Part shown: piece by piece, positions 15,527 to 25,373 of the stretch
How positions within the stretch are numbered: the first letter of the stretch is position 1
Layout: every line of letters starts with the position of its first letter
Assembly (NCBI GenBank): GCA_963730995.1
Contig: CAVSUB010000013.1
Coordinates: forward strand, 1,178,001 to 1,242,000
DNA from: CAVSUB01 sp963730995
Lineage (GTDB): Bacteria > Acidobacteriota > Vicinamibacteria > Vicinamibacterales > 2-12-FULL-66-21
Direction of reading: 5' to 3'
Length of the DNA stretch: 64,000 bases
Made by a program: the position numbers and the translations under genes
The notes under the pieces: generated by a model
What the model was told of the DNA's origin: nothing
What the model saw: the letters and a program-made list of their open reading frames with translations, nothing else
Databases searched by the model: none

Positions 15527-16867
15527 TTGACGAGAGCCGCACACGCTTCGCATCGGTCGACGACCACTGCCCTGCTGTTCGGACTCGTCCTGACCCTTGC
15601 GATGGTCGTCACGTACTCCTGGTACATCTCCCGGCAGATTTCCGGGCTGCGCCGCCTTCAGACAGAGCTCACCGACCGCAACCGCCGCGAGTCGCTCCAA
15701 CTGCTGCGCATCCAGAACGACCTGAACCAGCTTGGCCTCGCCATGCGCGACATGCTCGACAGCGGCGAGCCGTATCCACTCTCTGCGTGGTCCACGCAGT
15801 TCGACCGGATCCGCGCCGATCTGAACGACGCACTGGCGCGGCAGGCGGAAGTGGCGGTCGCGCGGCGAACTCCGGAACAGAATCAGTTTCTCTCCAGTTC
15901 GGTCACGCAGTTCTGGGACGCCTCGAACCGCATCTTCGACCTGGCCCGAAGCGGACGCGAGGAGGAAGCCCGCTCGCAGATTCGACTGTCGCTCCAGGCA
16001 CGACAGTCTTCCCTCAGCACGCTCGTGGCCCGGCTGCTCGTCCAGAACAACGAAACCGAAGCCGCGGTCGCAGGCCAGGTACAGGACATCTACGATCGCG
16101 TGCAGCGACAAGTGTACTTGTTCCTGGCTGCGACGCTCGTGGCAATTGCCGCCACGAGCCTGTACCTGATTCGGGCAAACCGCCGCGTGCTCGCGGAGCT
16201 CGCGTCGCTTGCGGACGAGCGCCGTGGCGTCGCGCATCAGCTCATCGCGACCCGTGAGGCGACACTCCGTGAGATCTCGCGGGAGCTCCACGACGAGTTC
16301 GGACAGCTCCTGACCGCGATGGGCTCGATGCTCGGCCGCGCGAGCAAGCAGGTGCCGGAGGGGTCGCCTCTGCGAGGAGATCTCCGTGAAGTCAGTGAAA
16401 TCGCGCAGAGCGCGCTCGACAGCGTACGAGGGAGGTCACAATCGCTCCATCCCTCGATCCTCGAGGAGCTCGGGCTCGAGAGCACGATCGACTGGTACCT
16501 GTCGACTGTGCAGAAGCAGTTCGGCATCGAGGTGAGTTACCAGCGACTCGGCGAGCGCGCCATCGTAGACGAGCACACAGCCATTCATGTCTATCGTGTG
16601 CTGCAGGAGGCGCTCGCGAACGTCGCGCGGCACTCGGGCGCGAGGCACGCGTTCGTTCGTCTTCGCGCCACGACGGACAACCTGGAGCTCGAGGTCGAGG
16701 ATCACGGGCGGGGAATCGTCGCGGACGTCTCCCGACGCGGGCTCGGGCTGGTAGCCATGCGCGAACGCGCCGCCCTCCTGGGTGGGACCCTCGAATTCCT
16801 GCAGCCGCCGCAGGGTGGTACGCTCGTGCGGCTCAAGGTGCCCATTGCCGGGCGGACCGCTGCATGA
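15527..16867 (+). CDS. Sensor histidine kinase, HisKA_3/NarL type
   Basis: 446 residues. One N-terminal membrane span (LLFGLVLTLAMVVTYSWYI), a helical periplasmic four-helix-like sensor region, a second span (YLFLAATLVAIAATSLYLI), then a HisKA_3 dimerisation domain with the phospho-accepting His near residue 255 (RELHDEFGQLL) and an HATPase_c domain (N-box EALANVARHSGA, G-box DHGRGI and GLGLVAMRERA). The TTG start at 15527 gives the complete first membrane span; AGGAG is 16 bases away, too far for normal initiation. It overlaps the response regulator by four bases (ATGA), so the two are made together. Confidence 0.9.
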   Translation: MTRAAHASHRSTTTALLFGLVLTLAMVVTYSWYISRQISGLRRLQTELTDRNRRESLQLLRIQNDLNQLGLAMRDMLDSGEPYPLSAWSTQFDRIRADLNDALARQAEVAVARRTPEQNQFLSSSVTQFWDASNRIFDLARSGREEEARSQIRLSLQARQSSLSTLVARLLVQNNETEAAVAGQVQDIYDRVQRQVYLFLAATLVAIAATSLYLIRANRRVLAELASLADERRGVAHQLIATREATLREISRELHDEFGQLLTAMGSMLGRASKQVPEGSPLRGDLREVSEIAQSALDSVRGRSQSLHPSILEELGLESTIDWYLSTVQKQFGIEVSYQRLGERAIVDEHTAIHVYRVLQEALANVARHSGARHAFVRLRATTDNLELEVEDHGRGIVADVSRRGLGLVAMRERAALLGGTLEFLQPPQGGTLVRLKVPIAGRTAA

Positions 16868-17517
16868 CTCTCCGGATCACTGTCCTCCTCGCCGACGATC
16901 ATCACCTCGTGCGTCGAGGGTTTCGACGCATGCTCGAGGACGATCCGGACATCGAAGTGGTCGGCGAAGCCGCCAATGGCGACGACGCGATCAGGCTCGC
17001 CGCCGAGCTCCGGCCGCGCGTGGTCGTGATGGATGCCGCAATGCCCGGCACGAGCGGACTGGCCGCGACGCGCTCCATCCTCTCCTCGACTTCCGGGGTC
17101 GCAGTCCTGATGCTCAGCATGCATTCCGAAGAGACGCTGGTTCGGCAGGCCATGGACGCCGGAGCGCGCGGCTACATCCTCAAGAACGTCGTCGACCTGG
17201 ATCTTGCGGCGGCCATCAAGCGGGTCGCGGCCGGAGAAACGGTGCTCGACCCGGCCGTCGTACGGCCGGCGCCGCTGGCCGGCGAGCGAAATCGGCTGAC
17301 GGCACGCGAGCTCGAGGTACTGCAGCTGATTTGTGAAGGCCTTTCGAACCGCGATATCGCGGCCCGGCTGCGCGTCAGCGCCAACACGGTCGCAGTACAC
17401 CGCGCGAACATCATGAACACGCTCGGCGTGCACAAGACCGCCGAGCTCGTCATGTACGCGCTTCAGCACGGCCTGGTCAGCCCGCTGCCGCCTTCGACAA
17501 ACCCGGGACGCACGTAG
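16864..17517 (+). CDS. Response regulator, REC + LuxR-type HTH (NarL/FixJ family)
   Basis: 217 residues. The receiver domain has the acidic pair (LLADDHHLVRRGF), phospho-acceptor Asp57 (VVVMDAAMPG), the Ser/Thr switch (MLSMHS) and Lys (GYILKN). A short linker leads to the HTH (LTARELEVLQLICEGLSNRD, then VSANTVAVHRANIM). It is the cognate partner of the kinase just upstream. The CRTAC1 gene starts five bases downstream and may be in the same transcript. Confidence 0.94.
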   Translation: MTLRITVLLADDHHLVRRGFRRMLEDDPDIEVVGEAANGDDAIRLAAELRPRVVVMDAAMPGTSGLAATRSILSSTSGVAVLMLSMHSEETLVRQAMDAGARGYILKNVVDLDLAAAIKRVAAGETVLDPAVVRPAPLAGERNRLTARELEVLQLICEGLSNRDIAARLRVSANTVAVHRANIMNTLGVHKTAELVMYALQHGLVSPLPPSTNPGRT

Positions 17518-17521
17518 GTCA

Positions 17522-19201
17522 ATGGCGAGCCGGCGCGAGTTCCTGCGACGTTGCGGCGGCATCGGTCTGTCCATGCTGCCGGTGCCGCTGGCTGGCCAGC
17601 CGGCTGGCGCGCCCGGCTTTCGGCTAGTCGATGTCACCGCCGCCGCCGGGGTGCAGTTCCGGCACAACAGCGGCGCTTATGGCGGCAAGCTGCTGCCGGA
17701 GACGCTCGGGGCCGGCTGCGCGTTTCTCGATTACGACGGCGATGGCTGGCAGGACATCCTGCTGGTCAACGGGATGGACTGGCCAGGCCACAGGCGTCAG
17801 CGATCCAGTCTGAGCCTCTATCGGAACAATCGGAACGGCACGTTCACGGATGTCACGCGCGCGGCCGGTCTGGACGTCGAGATGTACGGGATGGGAGTCG
17901 CTGTCGGCGATTTCAACAACGACGGCTTCACCGACGTGCTGGTGACCTGCGTCGGGCAGAACCGGCTGTTCCGCAACACGGGCCAGGGCACCTTCCTCGA
18001 CGTGACCACAGCCAGCGGTCTTGGCGGACGAACGGCCCTCAGCACGTCAGCGATGTGGATCGACGTGGATCGCGACGGCTTCCTCGATCTGTTCGTCTGC
18101 AACTATGTCAGGTGGTCCGCCGAGCACGACGTCTTCTGCAGCCTCGACGGCAAGCAGAAGTCGTACTGCACTCCGGAGGCGTACCGCGGAGAGACGTGCT
18201 GGCTGTTCCGCAACAGGGGCAACGGCACGTTCGAGGACGTCACCGCGACGTGCGGCATCTTCGACTCGAGCTCGAAGTCGCTGGGGGTTGCGCTGCTCGA
18301 TCACGACCGCGATGGATGGCCGGACATCTTCGTCGCCAACGACACACAGCCGAACAAGCTCTATCGGAATCAACGGAACGGTACGTTCAAGGACGTCGGG
18401 CTCGAGTCCGGGATTGCCCTGAGCACCGACGGCAAGGCCCGGGCCGGCATGGGCGTCGATGTCGCCGACTTCGACAACTCCGGCACGTCGAGCCTGGCCA
18501 TCACGAACTTCGAGGGCGAGATGATCGGTCTGTACAGGTCCGAGTCCGGAAACTATCGGGATGTCGCGACGCAGGCGGGCATCGGCTCTCCCTCCCGCGA
18601 CCGTCTGGGGTTCGGTTGCCTGTTCGCCGATCTCGACCTCGACGGCCGGCTCGACCTGGTAGTCGCCAACGGGCACATCGATGACACCGTCCGGAACATC
18701 CGAGGCAATGTCGGGCACGCACAGGCCCCGCACTTGTTCCTGAATCAGGGCAACGGCAGTTTCGTGGACGAGGCGTCGGCGGCCGGCCCCGGCTTTGCGA
18801 ACCCGAGGGTCGGGCGCGGGCTGGCGTGCGGCGACTTCGACGGCGATGGCGACGTCGACCTCCTGATGACGGTCAACAACGGCCCGGCGGTGCTTTTTCG
18901 AAACGACCAGACCGCCGGCAACCGAAGCCTGCGGTTCCGTCTCGTCGGAACGCAGTCGAATCGCGATGCGATCGGCGCCTCGGTGCGCATCGACCATGGG
19001 GGCAGCTCGCAGTCACGCACCGTGCGAAGCGGCTCGAGCTATCTCTCGCAGTCGGAGCTGCCGGTCACCTTTGGCGTGGGAAAGCGCGATCGCGTGGACC
19101 GCGTCGCCATCGTGTGGCCGAACGGACGCACGGAGGAGTTCAAGGACGTCGCAACGGGGCGCGCCTACGTGTGCATCGAAGGAAAAGGGATCGCGCGGTA
19201 G
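17522..19201 (+). CDS. CRTAC1-family FG-GAP/VCBS-repeat protein with ASPIC/UnbV domain, Tat signal
   Basis: 559 residues. The N-terminus has a twin-arginine signal (MASRREFLRRCGGIG). The body is made of calcium-binding FG-GAP/VCBS repeats (FLDYDGDGWQDIL, VGDFNNDGFTDVL, FADLDLDGRLDLV, CGDFDGDGDVDLL) that form a beta-propeller. The C-terminal 100 residues match the ASPIC/UnbV domain (IGASVRIDHGG, SGSSYLSQSELP, WPNGRTEEF). These are secreted proteins of unclear role, abundant in Acidobacteriota and Planctomycetota. The last 37 bases overlap the end of the convergent MFS gene. Confidence 0.92.
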   Translation: MASRREFLRRCGGIGLSMLPVPLAGQPAGAPGFRLVDVTAAAGVQFRHNSGAYGGKLLPETLGAGCAFLDYDGDGWQDILLVNGMDWPGHRRQRSSLSLYRNNRNGTFTDVTRAAGLDVEMYGMGVAVGDFNNDGFTDVLVTCVGQNRLFRNTGQGTFLDVTTASGLGGRTALSTSAMWIDVDRDGFLDLFVCNYVRWSAEHDVFCSLDGKQKSYCTPEAYRGETCWLFRNRGNGTFEDVTATCGIFDSSSKSLGVALLDHDRDGWPDIFVANDTQPNKLYRNQRNGTFKDVGLESGIALSTDGKARAGMGVDVADFDNSGTSSLAITNFEGEMIGLYRSESGNYRDVATQAGIGSPSRDRLGFGCLFADLDLDGRLDLVVANGHIDDTVRNIRGNVGHAQAPHLFLNQGNGSFVDEASAAGPGFANPRVGRGLACGDFDGDGDVDLLMTVNNGPAVLFRNDQTAGNRSLRFRLVGTQSNRDAIGASVRIDHGGSSQSRTVRSGSSYLSQSELPVTFGVGKRDRVDRVAIVWPNGRTEEFKDVATGRAYVCIEGKGIAR

Positions 19202-20391
19202 CGAGGGAGGAAGAGCATGAGGCTTCCTACCGCGAACGTTCCAATCGACAGGCGAAGGAGCAAAGCCTCGTAGGACCCTGTGAGGTCGAACGCCTTTCCC
19301 ATCAACACCGGTCCAATCGCTCCCGCGATTGCGTAGAACGTCCACGTCAGCCCATAGAGTGCGGAAAAGGATCGCAATCCAAAGTACCGCGACAGCAGGT
19401 ACGGCGTGACGTCGGCCTCCCCGCCCATGCCAAGACCGATGAGCCCGGCGCCAATCATACCGGCGCCAAGCGAATCAGCGCCGGAAAGAACGAACATGCC
19501 CAGGGCGGCGGCCGCGAGCAACCCGAACGACACGCGGGACGCGAAGAAACGGTCGAGGAGCCAACCAGTCAGCAGCCGGCCGAAGAGGCTCGCGCCGCCC
19601 ATCGCGGAGATGGCGAGCGCGCCGCCGCGGGCGGACACGCCACGGTCCGTCAGGAGCGATGCCATGTGCGTAATCGCACCGTTCTGTCCGATGGAGCTGC
19701 AGAACAGCACGGTCACGACAATCCAGAACACGCGTGAACGCAATGCCTCACGCACCGACGCGCCGTCGATTCGGCTGTCGGCAACGTTGCGCGACACGGG
19801 ACGCTCGCGGACGAAGCCCGCCACGATCGGAACACCGAGCAGGAGTACCATCCACCCGAGCCCGAGGCACGCGTTCCGCCAGCCCAGTGAGTCGATGAGC
19901 GCTGCGGCGGCCGGCGGCAGCACCAGCGCGCCAATCGCCCCGCCCGACATGACGACGGCCAGCGCGGCGCCGCGTCTCTTGTCGAACCAGCTCGAGACGG
20001 CACGTGAGTATGCCATCTGCGCCGTCCCGTTGCCGACGATGCCCAGGACAACGAACACCAGATAGAAATGCCACAACCGCGGCGTCAGCAGCGACAGCGA
20101 AGCAAACGCGCAACCGAAGATCGTCAGGCAAGGGACGATCACCCGGCGCGGGCTGATCCGATCGAGCAGATATCCGAGGGGCGGGGAACAGACGGCTACA
20201 GTCATCGCGGCGATGCCAAACGCCACCGACACAGCCTCACGAGACCATCCGAATTCCTCGGCGAGCGGCTTGAGAAAGACCCCGAACGTGTAGACGAGCA
20301 CCGAGGCGAAGCTGACGAACACGCCGACACCGGACGCCACGGCCACCCGCCAGCCCTCGTACCCCAGGCTGGTCTCCTCGCCGGATCGCAT
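19165..20391 (-). CDS. MFS transporter, monocarboxylate/oxalate-formate antiporter-like
   Basis: 408 residues, about 12 transmembrane segments. The start ATG at 20391 shares bases with the TonB-receptor stop (TGATG), so the two are coupled. The loop 2-3 motif reads GYLLDRISPRRVIV. GVFLKPLAEEFGWSRE at the N-terminus is typical of the OFA/MCT subfamily that carries small organic acids. The pairing with an outer-membrane receptor suggests a two-membrane import route for one substrate (inference). Confidence 0.9.
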   Translation of the reverse strand: MRSGEETSLGYEGWRVAVASGVGVFVSFASVLVYTFGVFLKPLAEEFGWSREAVSVAFGIAAMTVAVCSPPLGYLLDRISPRRVIVPCLTIFGCAFASLSLLTPRLWHFYLVFVVLGIVGNGTAQMAYSRAVSSWFDKRRGAALAVVMSGGAIGALVLPPAAAALIDSLGWRNACLGLGWMVLLLGVPIVAGFVRERPVSRNVADSRIDGASVREALRSRVFWIVVTVLFCSSIGQNGAITHMASLLTDRGVSARGGALAISAMGGASLFGRLLTGWLLDRFFASRVSFGLLAAAALGMFVLSGADSLGAGMIGAGLIGLGMGGEADVTPYLLSRYFGLRSFSALYGLTWTFYAIAGAIGPVLMGKAFDLTGSYEALLLRLSIGTFAVGSLMLFLPRYRAIPFPSMHT

Positions 20392-23300
20392 CAGAAAATC
20401 AACTTCGCCGCGAATTGGAGCAGCCGAGGCGGGCCCGCGGAAAGGATGCGACCGAAGTTCGGCGAGTTCAGGTCCGCGACAGGCAACCCGAAGTTGGCAT
20501 GATTGGTCAGATTGAACGCCTCCGCCCTGAACTGGAGGCGCGTCGCACTCGTCAACGTGAAGTCTCGCACGAGAGCGAGGTCGACGGCGGTGTAGCCGGG
20601 CCCACGTGCGATGTTGCGACCGGCGTTCCCGAACTGCCCCGCCTGCGTCAGCACGTTCAGCCGTTCGAACGCCGAACGGCTGATCCACTGTTCGACCGTA
20701 TGCGGACCGCCATTCGGATCGCCGACCAGGTTCGGACGGCTGGCGGGAAAGCCGGAGATCGGAGGGCTGTTCGCCTGCAGCGCCACGTTGGCGGAGTCTG
20801 AAACCGTGAAGGGCGTGCCCGAGTTGTGTGCGGCAATCACGTTGACCTGCCACCCGCCGAGCACCGACCGAACGGCTGCCGACGCGCCGTTCAGTTTTGG
20901 CGTCACCCAACTCGCGCTCGCGACGATACGGTGACGGGCATCGAAGAGCGACGGGCCCCATTCCGCGTCGAGGTCGAACGGGTTCTGTGCGAGATCGTTT
21001 TCGCCCGCAAGGGGCTTCGCGGCGGCGCCCGACAGGTTCATCGCCGACAGGTGATCGAGCGACTTCGAGAACCAGTACGACGCGTTGAACGCCACCGCAT
21101 CGCGAAAGCGCCGTGAAATACTCGCCTGGCCGGCGTGGTAGCTGGATCGTGCCACGCTCCGCAGCATGGCTACAGTCGAGAGCGCGCAAGCAGAGCCATC
21201 GGCCGGGCAGCCGCCGTAGATGCGCCGCCGGTCTGCATTCTGCGCCGTCGCACCTGGCACGAAGACGGCCGGGTTGGCTTCGACGTTTCTCGGAAGATCC
21301 CTTCCGGACGCACCAACATACCGAAGCTCGACGAGGTACTTCTCGACCAGCGATCGCTGGATGCTCACGTTCCAATTCCGGGCAACGGGCGGCCTCGCCT
21401 CGGGGTCAAGGGCGAACACCGTGGACGGCCGCACGAATGTCTCCGGGCCGGGGGATGGCCGACCCTGGTACGGGTTCTGAAAGTTGAGGCCGGCGCCGCT
21501 GAACTGCACGAATTGCGCCCACGGCGTCGCGCTCACGGCGACCTGAGACGCAGTTCCGGCACCGTTCTGGAATTGATCGTAGAAGACGCCGTAGCTCGCG
21601 CGGACCGCCCAGACACCCGCGCCAGTCGGATCCCACACCACGCCGACACGCGGCATGAACGCATTGACGCTGTCGGCGATGCCCCGGCCGATTCCAGGGT
21701 CTCCCGGAAAGACGAGCCCCGATGGCGCATCAGGCCGGACGCGGGATTGCACGTTCGGTACGAATCCATTCAGGCGGTCGTGAATCTCGGTGAAGGGGTT
21801 GATCCGTTCGTACCGCAGGCCGTAGTTGAATGTAAGTCGTGACGTCACCCGCCACTCGTCCTGCGCGAATGCGCCAACTCCCCACACACGCACGTCCCGA
21901 GCGAAGTCGCCGAGACCCTGATAGAACGTGACCGGCGCCCCGAGAAGCAGGTTGGCGATCGCATTGTTCGTCGGAAAAGTACCCGCGAACACGAAGAAGG
22001 CATTCGGGGCGATCGCTTGCACCATGTCGACGCCCGTATCCCGGAACTCCGCGCCCGCCTTCACGAGGTGACCCTGATTGGTCCAGGCCACGCTGTCCTG
22101 AACCTCGAACGTCCGTTGCGTCGTGTTCCGCGGACCGGTGATCGCGCCGCCAATCGGCGAATACCCGCTGACGTTGAAGAACGGCGGGCCCTGCCCGACC
22201 TCATTCGACGACGAGTAGCCGAACCCCAGCGCGCCCGGCGGAGTCCGGTTCAACCGCTGATCGAACAAGAACTCGTGACGCAGGAAGGTCCCGCGCAGCG
22301 AGTTCGTCAGCGATGGCGAGAGGATGTGCGTGCTCGATGCAGTGACCGCGTGCGTGCCGAGATCGTCTCGAGTCGGAAACCCCGGCGCATCGGTGCCTCG
22401 GACGGACACAGGATTCAGATTGTGACCGCCCGAGAACGAATAGCGCCCGAAGAGCTGATCGTTCGATGAGAGGTTCAGATCGACACGGCCGCCGGCCTGA
22501 TAGAGGTCGTTCCTCATCAGGACCGTCTCGCGATACAGGGATGGCGAGATATTGGCGACCGGGTACAAGTCCACGACGTTGCGCGCGACGGGATCGATCA
22601 AAGCCTCCGGTATGCGATTTCCCGGAAATGGCACGCCGCCGGCAGCCAGATTGAGCAGCGGCTGACCGAGCGCGGAGAAGTCCCCCTGCCGCTCCTGCAC
22701 GCTCGGCACCGTCGCGCTGGTCGTGAGACCCTGCTCGTTCCGCAGGCCTTCGTAATACCCGAAGAACAGAATCCGGTCGCGCGTGATCGGGCCGCCGATC
22801 GCTCCGCCGAACTCGTTCTGCGTAAGGGGCTCGACCTCCTCCGAGAAGAAATTGCGTGCGTCGAACCGATCGTTGCGCACGAAGTCGTAGACCGTGCCGT
22901 GAAACTGGTTGCTGCCCGATCGGGTGACGACGCTGGTCGTCGCGCCAGCGGTGCCGCCATACTCTGCCGGCGCGCTCTGCGAGAAGATCCGGAATTCGGC
23001 GATCGCGTCGACCGGCAGCTTCAGCGCGTACCCGCCATCCATGCGGTTCAGGTTCTGCGCGCCGTCGACGAGGTACATGTTCTGCTCGGGGCGCATGCCG
23101 TTGACGGCGTACGCCTGCCCCTGGCGGAGGCTTCCACCCGCGGCCGCGACGCCAGCCGTCAGTGGCGCCACGCCTGTCTGCAGCAGCCCGAGCTGGGTGA
23201 AGTTGCGGCCGTTCAGAGGCAAGTCGACGAGCTCTCGGCCCGTGATGACCCGACCGAGCGCATTGCTGGAGGTCTCGACGAGCGGCGCGTCACCAGCGAC

Positions 23301-23654
23301 CTTCACGGTCTCGGTCAACGAGGAGAGCTCGAGTTGTACGTTCACGCGGGCAGCCTGCCCCACGTTGACCTCGACGGACTCGCGAACGTGACTCGCGAAT
23401 TGCGGCGCGCTGACCGTCACGCGGTAGCGGCCAACAGGCAGCAAGAGGAGACGGTAGAAACCGTCCGGCCCGGACTCCCTCTCTTTCGTGAACCCCGTGT
23501 CGAGATTGACGGCAACCACACGAGCGCTTCGAATGGCGGCGGCCGAGCTGTCGGTGATCGCACCTTCAATCGCACCGGTGGGATCCTGAGCGTTTGCCAG
23601 ACCAGGGGGCAGCGCCGCTAGGCCAATGAGGATCGTCAGGAGGCGAAGCCCCAT
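20391..23654 (-). CDS. Oar-like TonB-dependent outer-membrane receptor
   Basis: 1087 residues from the ATG at 23654, chosen because it opens a clean signal peptide (MGLRLLTILIGLAALPPGL). A carboxypeptidase-regulatory-like domain follows (about residues 25-110: GAIEGAITDSSAAAI, PVGRYRVTVSAPQF), then the plug (LVDLPLNGRNFTQLGLLQTG) and a large barrel. The C-terminus ends in aromatic F (LLQFAAKLIF). This architecture is expanded in Acidobacteriota. The ligand is unknown. It is upstream of, and coupled to, the MFS carrier. Confidence 0.93.
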   Translation of the reverse strand: MGLRLLTILIGLAALPPGLANAQDPTGAIEGAITDSSAAAIRSARVVAVNLDTGFTKERESGPDGFYRLLLLPVGRYRVTVSAPQFASHVRESVEVNVGQAARVNVQLELSSLTETVKVAGDAPLVETSSNALGRVITGRELVDLPLNGRNFTQLGLLQTGVAPLTAGVAAAGGSLRQGQAYAVNGMRPEQNMYLVDGAQNLNRMDGGYALKLPVDAIAEFRIFSQSAPAEYGGTAGATTSVVTRSGSNQFHGTVYDFVRNDRFDARNFFSEEVEPLTQNEFGGAIGGPITRDRILFFGYYEGLRNEQGLTTSATVPSVQERQGDFSALGQPLLNLAAGGVPFPGNRIPEALIDPVARNVVDLYPVANISPSLYRETVLMRNDLYQAGGRVDLNLSSNDQLFGRYSFSGGHNLNPVSVRGTDAPGFPTRDDLGTHAVTASSTHILSPSLTNSLRGTFLRHEFLFDQRLNRTPPGALGFGYSSSNEVGQGPPFFNVSGYSPIGGAITGPRNTTQRTFEVQDSVAWTNQGHLVKAGAEFRDTGVDMVQAIAPNAFFVFAGTFPTNNAIANLLLGAPVTFYQGLGDFARDVRVWGVGAFAQDEWRVTSRLTFNYGLRYERINPFTEIHDRLNGFVPNVQSRVRPDAPSGLVFPGDPGIGRGIADSVNAFMPRVGVVWDPTGAGVWAVRASYGVFYDQFQNGAGTASQVAVSATPWAQFVQFSGAGLNFQNPYQGRPSPGPETFVRPSTVFALDPEARPPVARNWNVSIQRSLVEKYLVELRYVGASGRDLPRNVEANPAVFVPGATAQNADRRRIYGGCPADGSACALSTVAMLRSVARSSYHAGQASISRRFRDAVAFNASYWFSKSLDHLSAMNLSGAAAKPLAGENDLAQNPFDLDAEWGPSLFDARHRIVASASWVTPKLNGASAAVRSVLGGWQVNVIAAHNSGTPFTVSDSANVALQANSPPISGFPASRPNLVGDPNGGPHTVEQWISRSAFERLNVLTQAGQFGNAGRNIARGPGYTAVDLALVRDFTLTSATRLQFRAEAFNLTNHANFGLPVADLNSPNFGRILSAGPPRLLQFAAKLIF

Positions 23655-23840
23655 CCGGCAATCGACACCCGCCAAGATGATCCCGGGCAAACCTTCCGGC
23701 AGCTGGATGTGTGACATGCGTCAGGGAAGCGGACGTCGGATTGTAGGAACGGCGGCGCGCGCGCTCAATAATAGGAATCGACTACGCACACTGCTCGCGG
23801 GGTTCGCGAGTCTACGCTTCGCGTGAACATGGGAAGTTAA

Positions 23841-25223
23841 ATGAAGAGATGGATGCGGTCATCAATGATTGCGATACTCCGACACCCGATAGTTCTCGCG
23901 ACGGCGTTCCTGGCGATGACCGGCGCCGGATCGGCGGCACCGAATCGGCTGCAGGTCTCCTCCAACGGACGGTTCCTTCAATACGTCGACGGCAAGCCGT
24001 TCTTCTACCTGGCCGACACTGCGTGGGAGCTCTTTCACCGATTGAACCGCGAGGAAGCGACCCGCTACCTGGAGGACAGAGCCCGCAAAGGGTTCACGGC
24101 GATCCAGGCTGTTGCGCTCGCCGAGCTGGACGGCCTGACAACACCCAACGCGTACGGCGCGCTCCCGCTCGTGGACAAGAATCCGACGCGCCCGAACGAG
24201 GCCTACTTCACGCACGTGGACTTCATTGTCGACAAAGCAGAGGCCCTGGGCATGTTCGTCGGGTTCCTCCCCACGTGGGGCAAGTACTGGAAGACGGGCG
24301 AGTTCAAGATCTTCGATCGCGAGAACGCCCGCGCGTACGGGCTCTTTCTGGGCCGGCGGTACAAGGATCGATCGGTGATCTGGATCATGGGCGGCGATCA
24401 AAACGTCGCCACCCCCGAAGAGCGCGCGATCGTAGATGCGATGGCCGAAGGACTGAAGGCGGGCGACGGCGGCTCGCACCTGATCACGTTTCACCCGCGA
24501 GGACCTGGCCAGTCATCACTCCAGCTGCAGGATGCCCGATGGCTCGACTTCCACATGTCCCAGAGCTCCCATGGCGCGCGCGACCACGACACTGGTCTGT
24601 TCGCCGAGCGCGATCTTGCGTTGACTCCGCCGCGGCCGACGCTCGATGGCGAACCACGATACGAGACGATACCCGTGGGTTTCTATCTCCGCGATCACAA
24701 CCGTCTCGATCGCTTCGATGACGACGACGTGCGGCAGGCGGCATGGTGGTCGGTGATGGCCGGCGCCTGCGGCCACACTTATGGCAACAACAACATCTGG
24801 CAGATGTGGCAGCCGGGGCGTGCGCCGATCCTTTACGCGTCCACTCCATGGCGGGAGGCGCTGGATCATCCTGGCGCCACGCAGATGGGCTACCTCCGGA
24901 GGTTCATGGAAGCGCACGCGTTCCAGACCCTCGTGCCCGACCAAAGGATCATCGCGAACGGTCCGCTGGAAGGCGGCGCGAAGATCCGGGCGGCGCGGGC
25001 GGCGGATGGATCACTCGCCGTCGTCTATTCAGCGCAGGGCGCGAGCTTCACGCTGGATAGGTCTCTGATCAAGGCACCGCGCGTCAGAGAGTCGTGGTTC
25101 GATCCTCGATACGGCGTGACGTACGAGTTTCACACGACGGACACCATGGATTTCCAGACCTATCAGCCACCCAGTTCGGGACGCGGCCGGGACTGGGTCC
25201 TGCTGCTGGAAGGCCTTCGCTAG
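23841..25223 (+). CDS. GH140-like (DUF4038) secreted glycoside hydrolase
   Basis: 460 residues. A signal region (ILRHPIVLATAFLAMTGAG) is followed by RFLQYVDGKPFFYLADTAWE, the typical start of DUF4038 apiosidase-like TIM barrels. FVGFLPTWGKYW and VIWIMGGDQN are further barrel strands of this family, and the last 90 residues form the usual small C-terminal beta-sandwich (VYSAQGASFTLD, WFDPRYG). GH140 members cut apiose side chains of pectin; the exact substrate here is not provable. With the GH28-like gene and the TonB/MFS pair nearby, a plant-pectin theme is plausible. Confidence 0.85.
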   Translation: MKRWMRSSMIAILRHPIVLATAFLAMTGAGSAAPNRLQVSSNGRFLQYVDGKPFFYLADTAWELFHRLNREEATRYLEDRARKGFTAIQAVALAELDGLTTPNAYGALPLVDKNPTRPNEAYFTHVDFIVDKAEALGMFVGFLPTWGKYWKTGEFKIFDRENARAYGLFLGRRYKDRSVIWIMGGDQNVATPEERAIVDAMAEGLKAGDGGSHLITFHPRGPGQSSLQLQDARWLDFHMSQSSHGARDHDTGLFAERDLALTPPRPTLDGEPRYETIPVGFYLRDHNRLDRFDDDDVRQAAWWSVMAGACGHTYGNNNIWQMWQPGRAPILYASTPWREALDHPGATQMGYLRRFMEAHAFQTLVPDQRIIANGPLEGGAKIRAARAADGSLAVVYSAQGASFTLDRSLIKAPRVRESWFDPRYGVTYEFHTTDTMDFQTYQPPSSGRGRDWVLLLEGLR

Positions 25224-25233
25224 TGCCCCGTAT

Positions 25234-25248
25234 CTACTGATTCAGTAG
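25234..25248. promoter_or_regulatory. Palindromic operator candidate upstream of DoxX gene
   Basis: CTACTGATTCAGTAG is a perfect inverted repeat with 7-bp arms and one central base. It lies about 125 bases before the DoxX start. The CTAC/GTAG halves resemble BlaI/CopY-type operators and the site at 25824. Confidence 0.4.
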
Positions 25249-25373
25249 CGTGTCGTCCAGTGGTTCGGCCCCGATTTCGCAGCCGCGACAACGGAGCGGC
25301 TGCTGCTGATTCAGGCGTTACATCCTAGTAGTGGACCAATCCCGGAGCCCACAGAAAGGAAGGCGCACCACTC

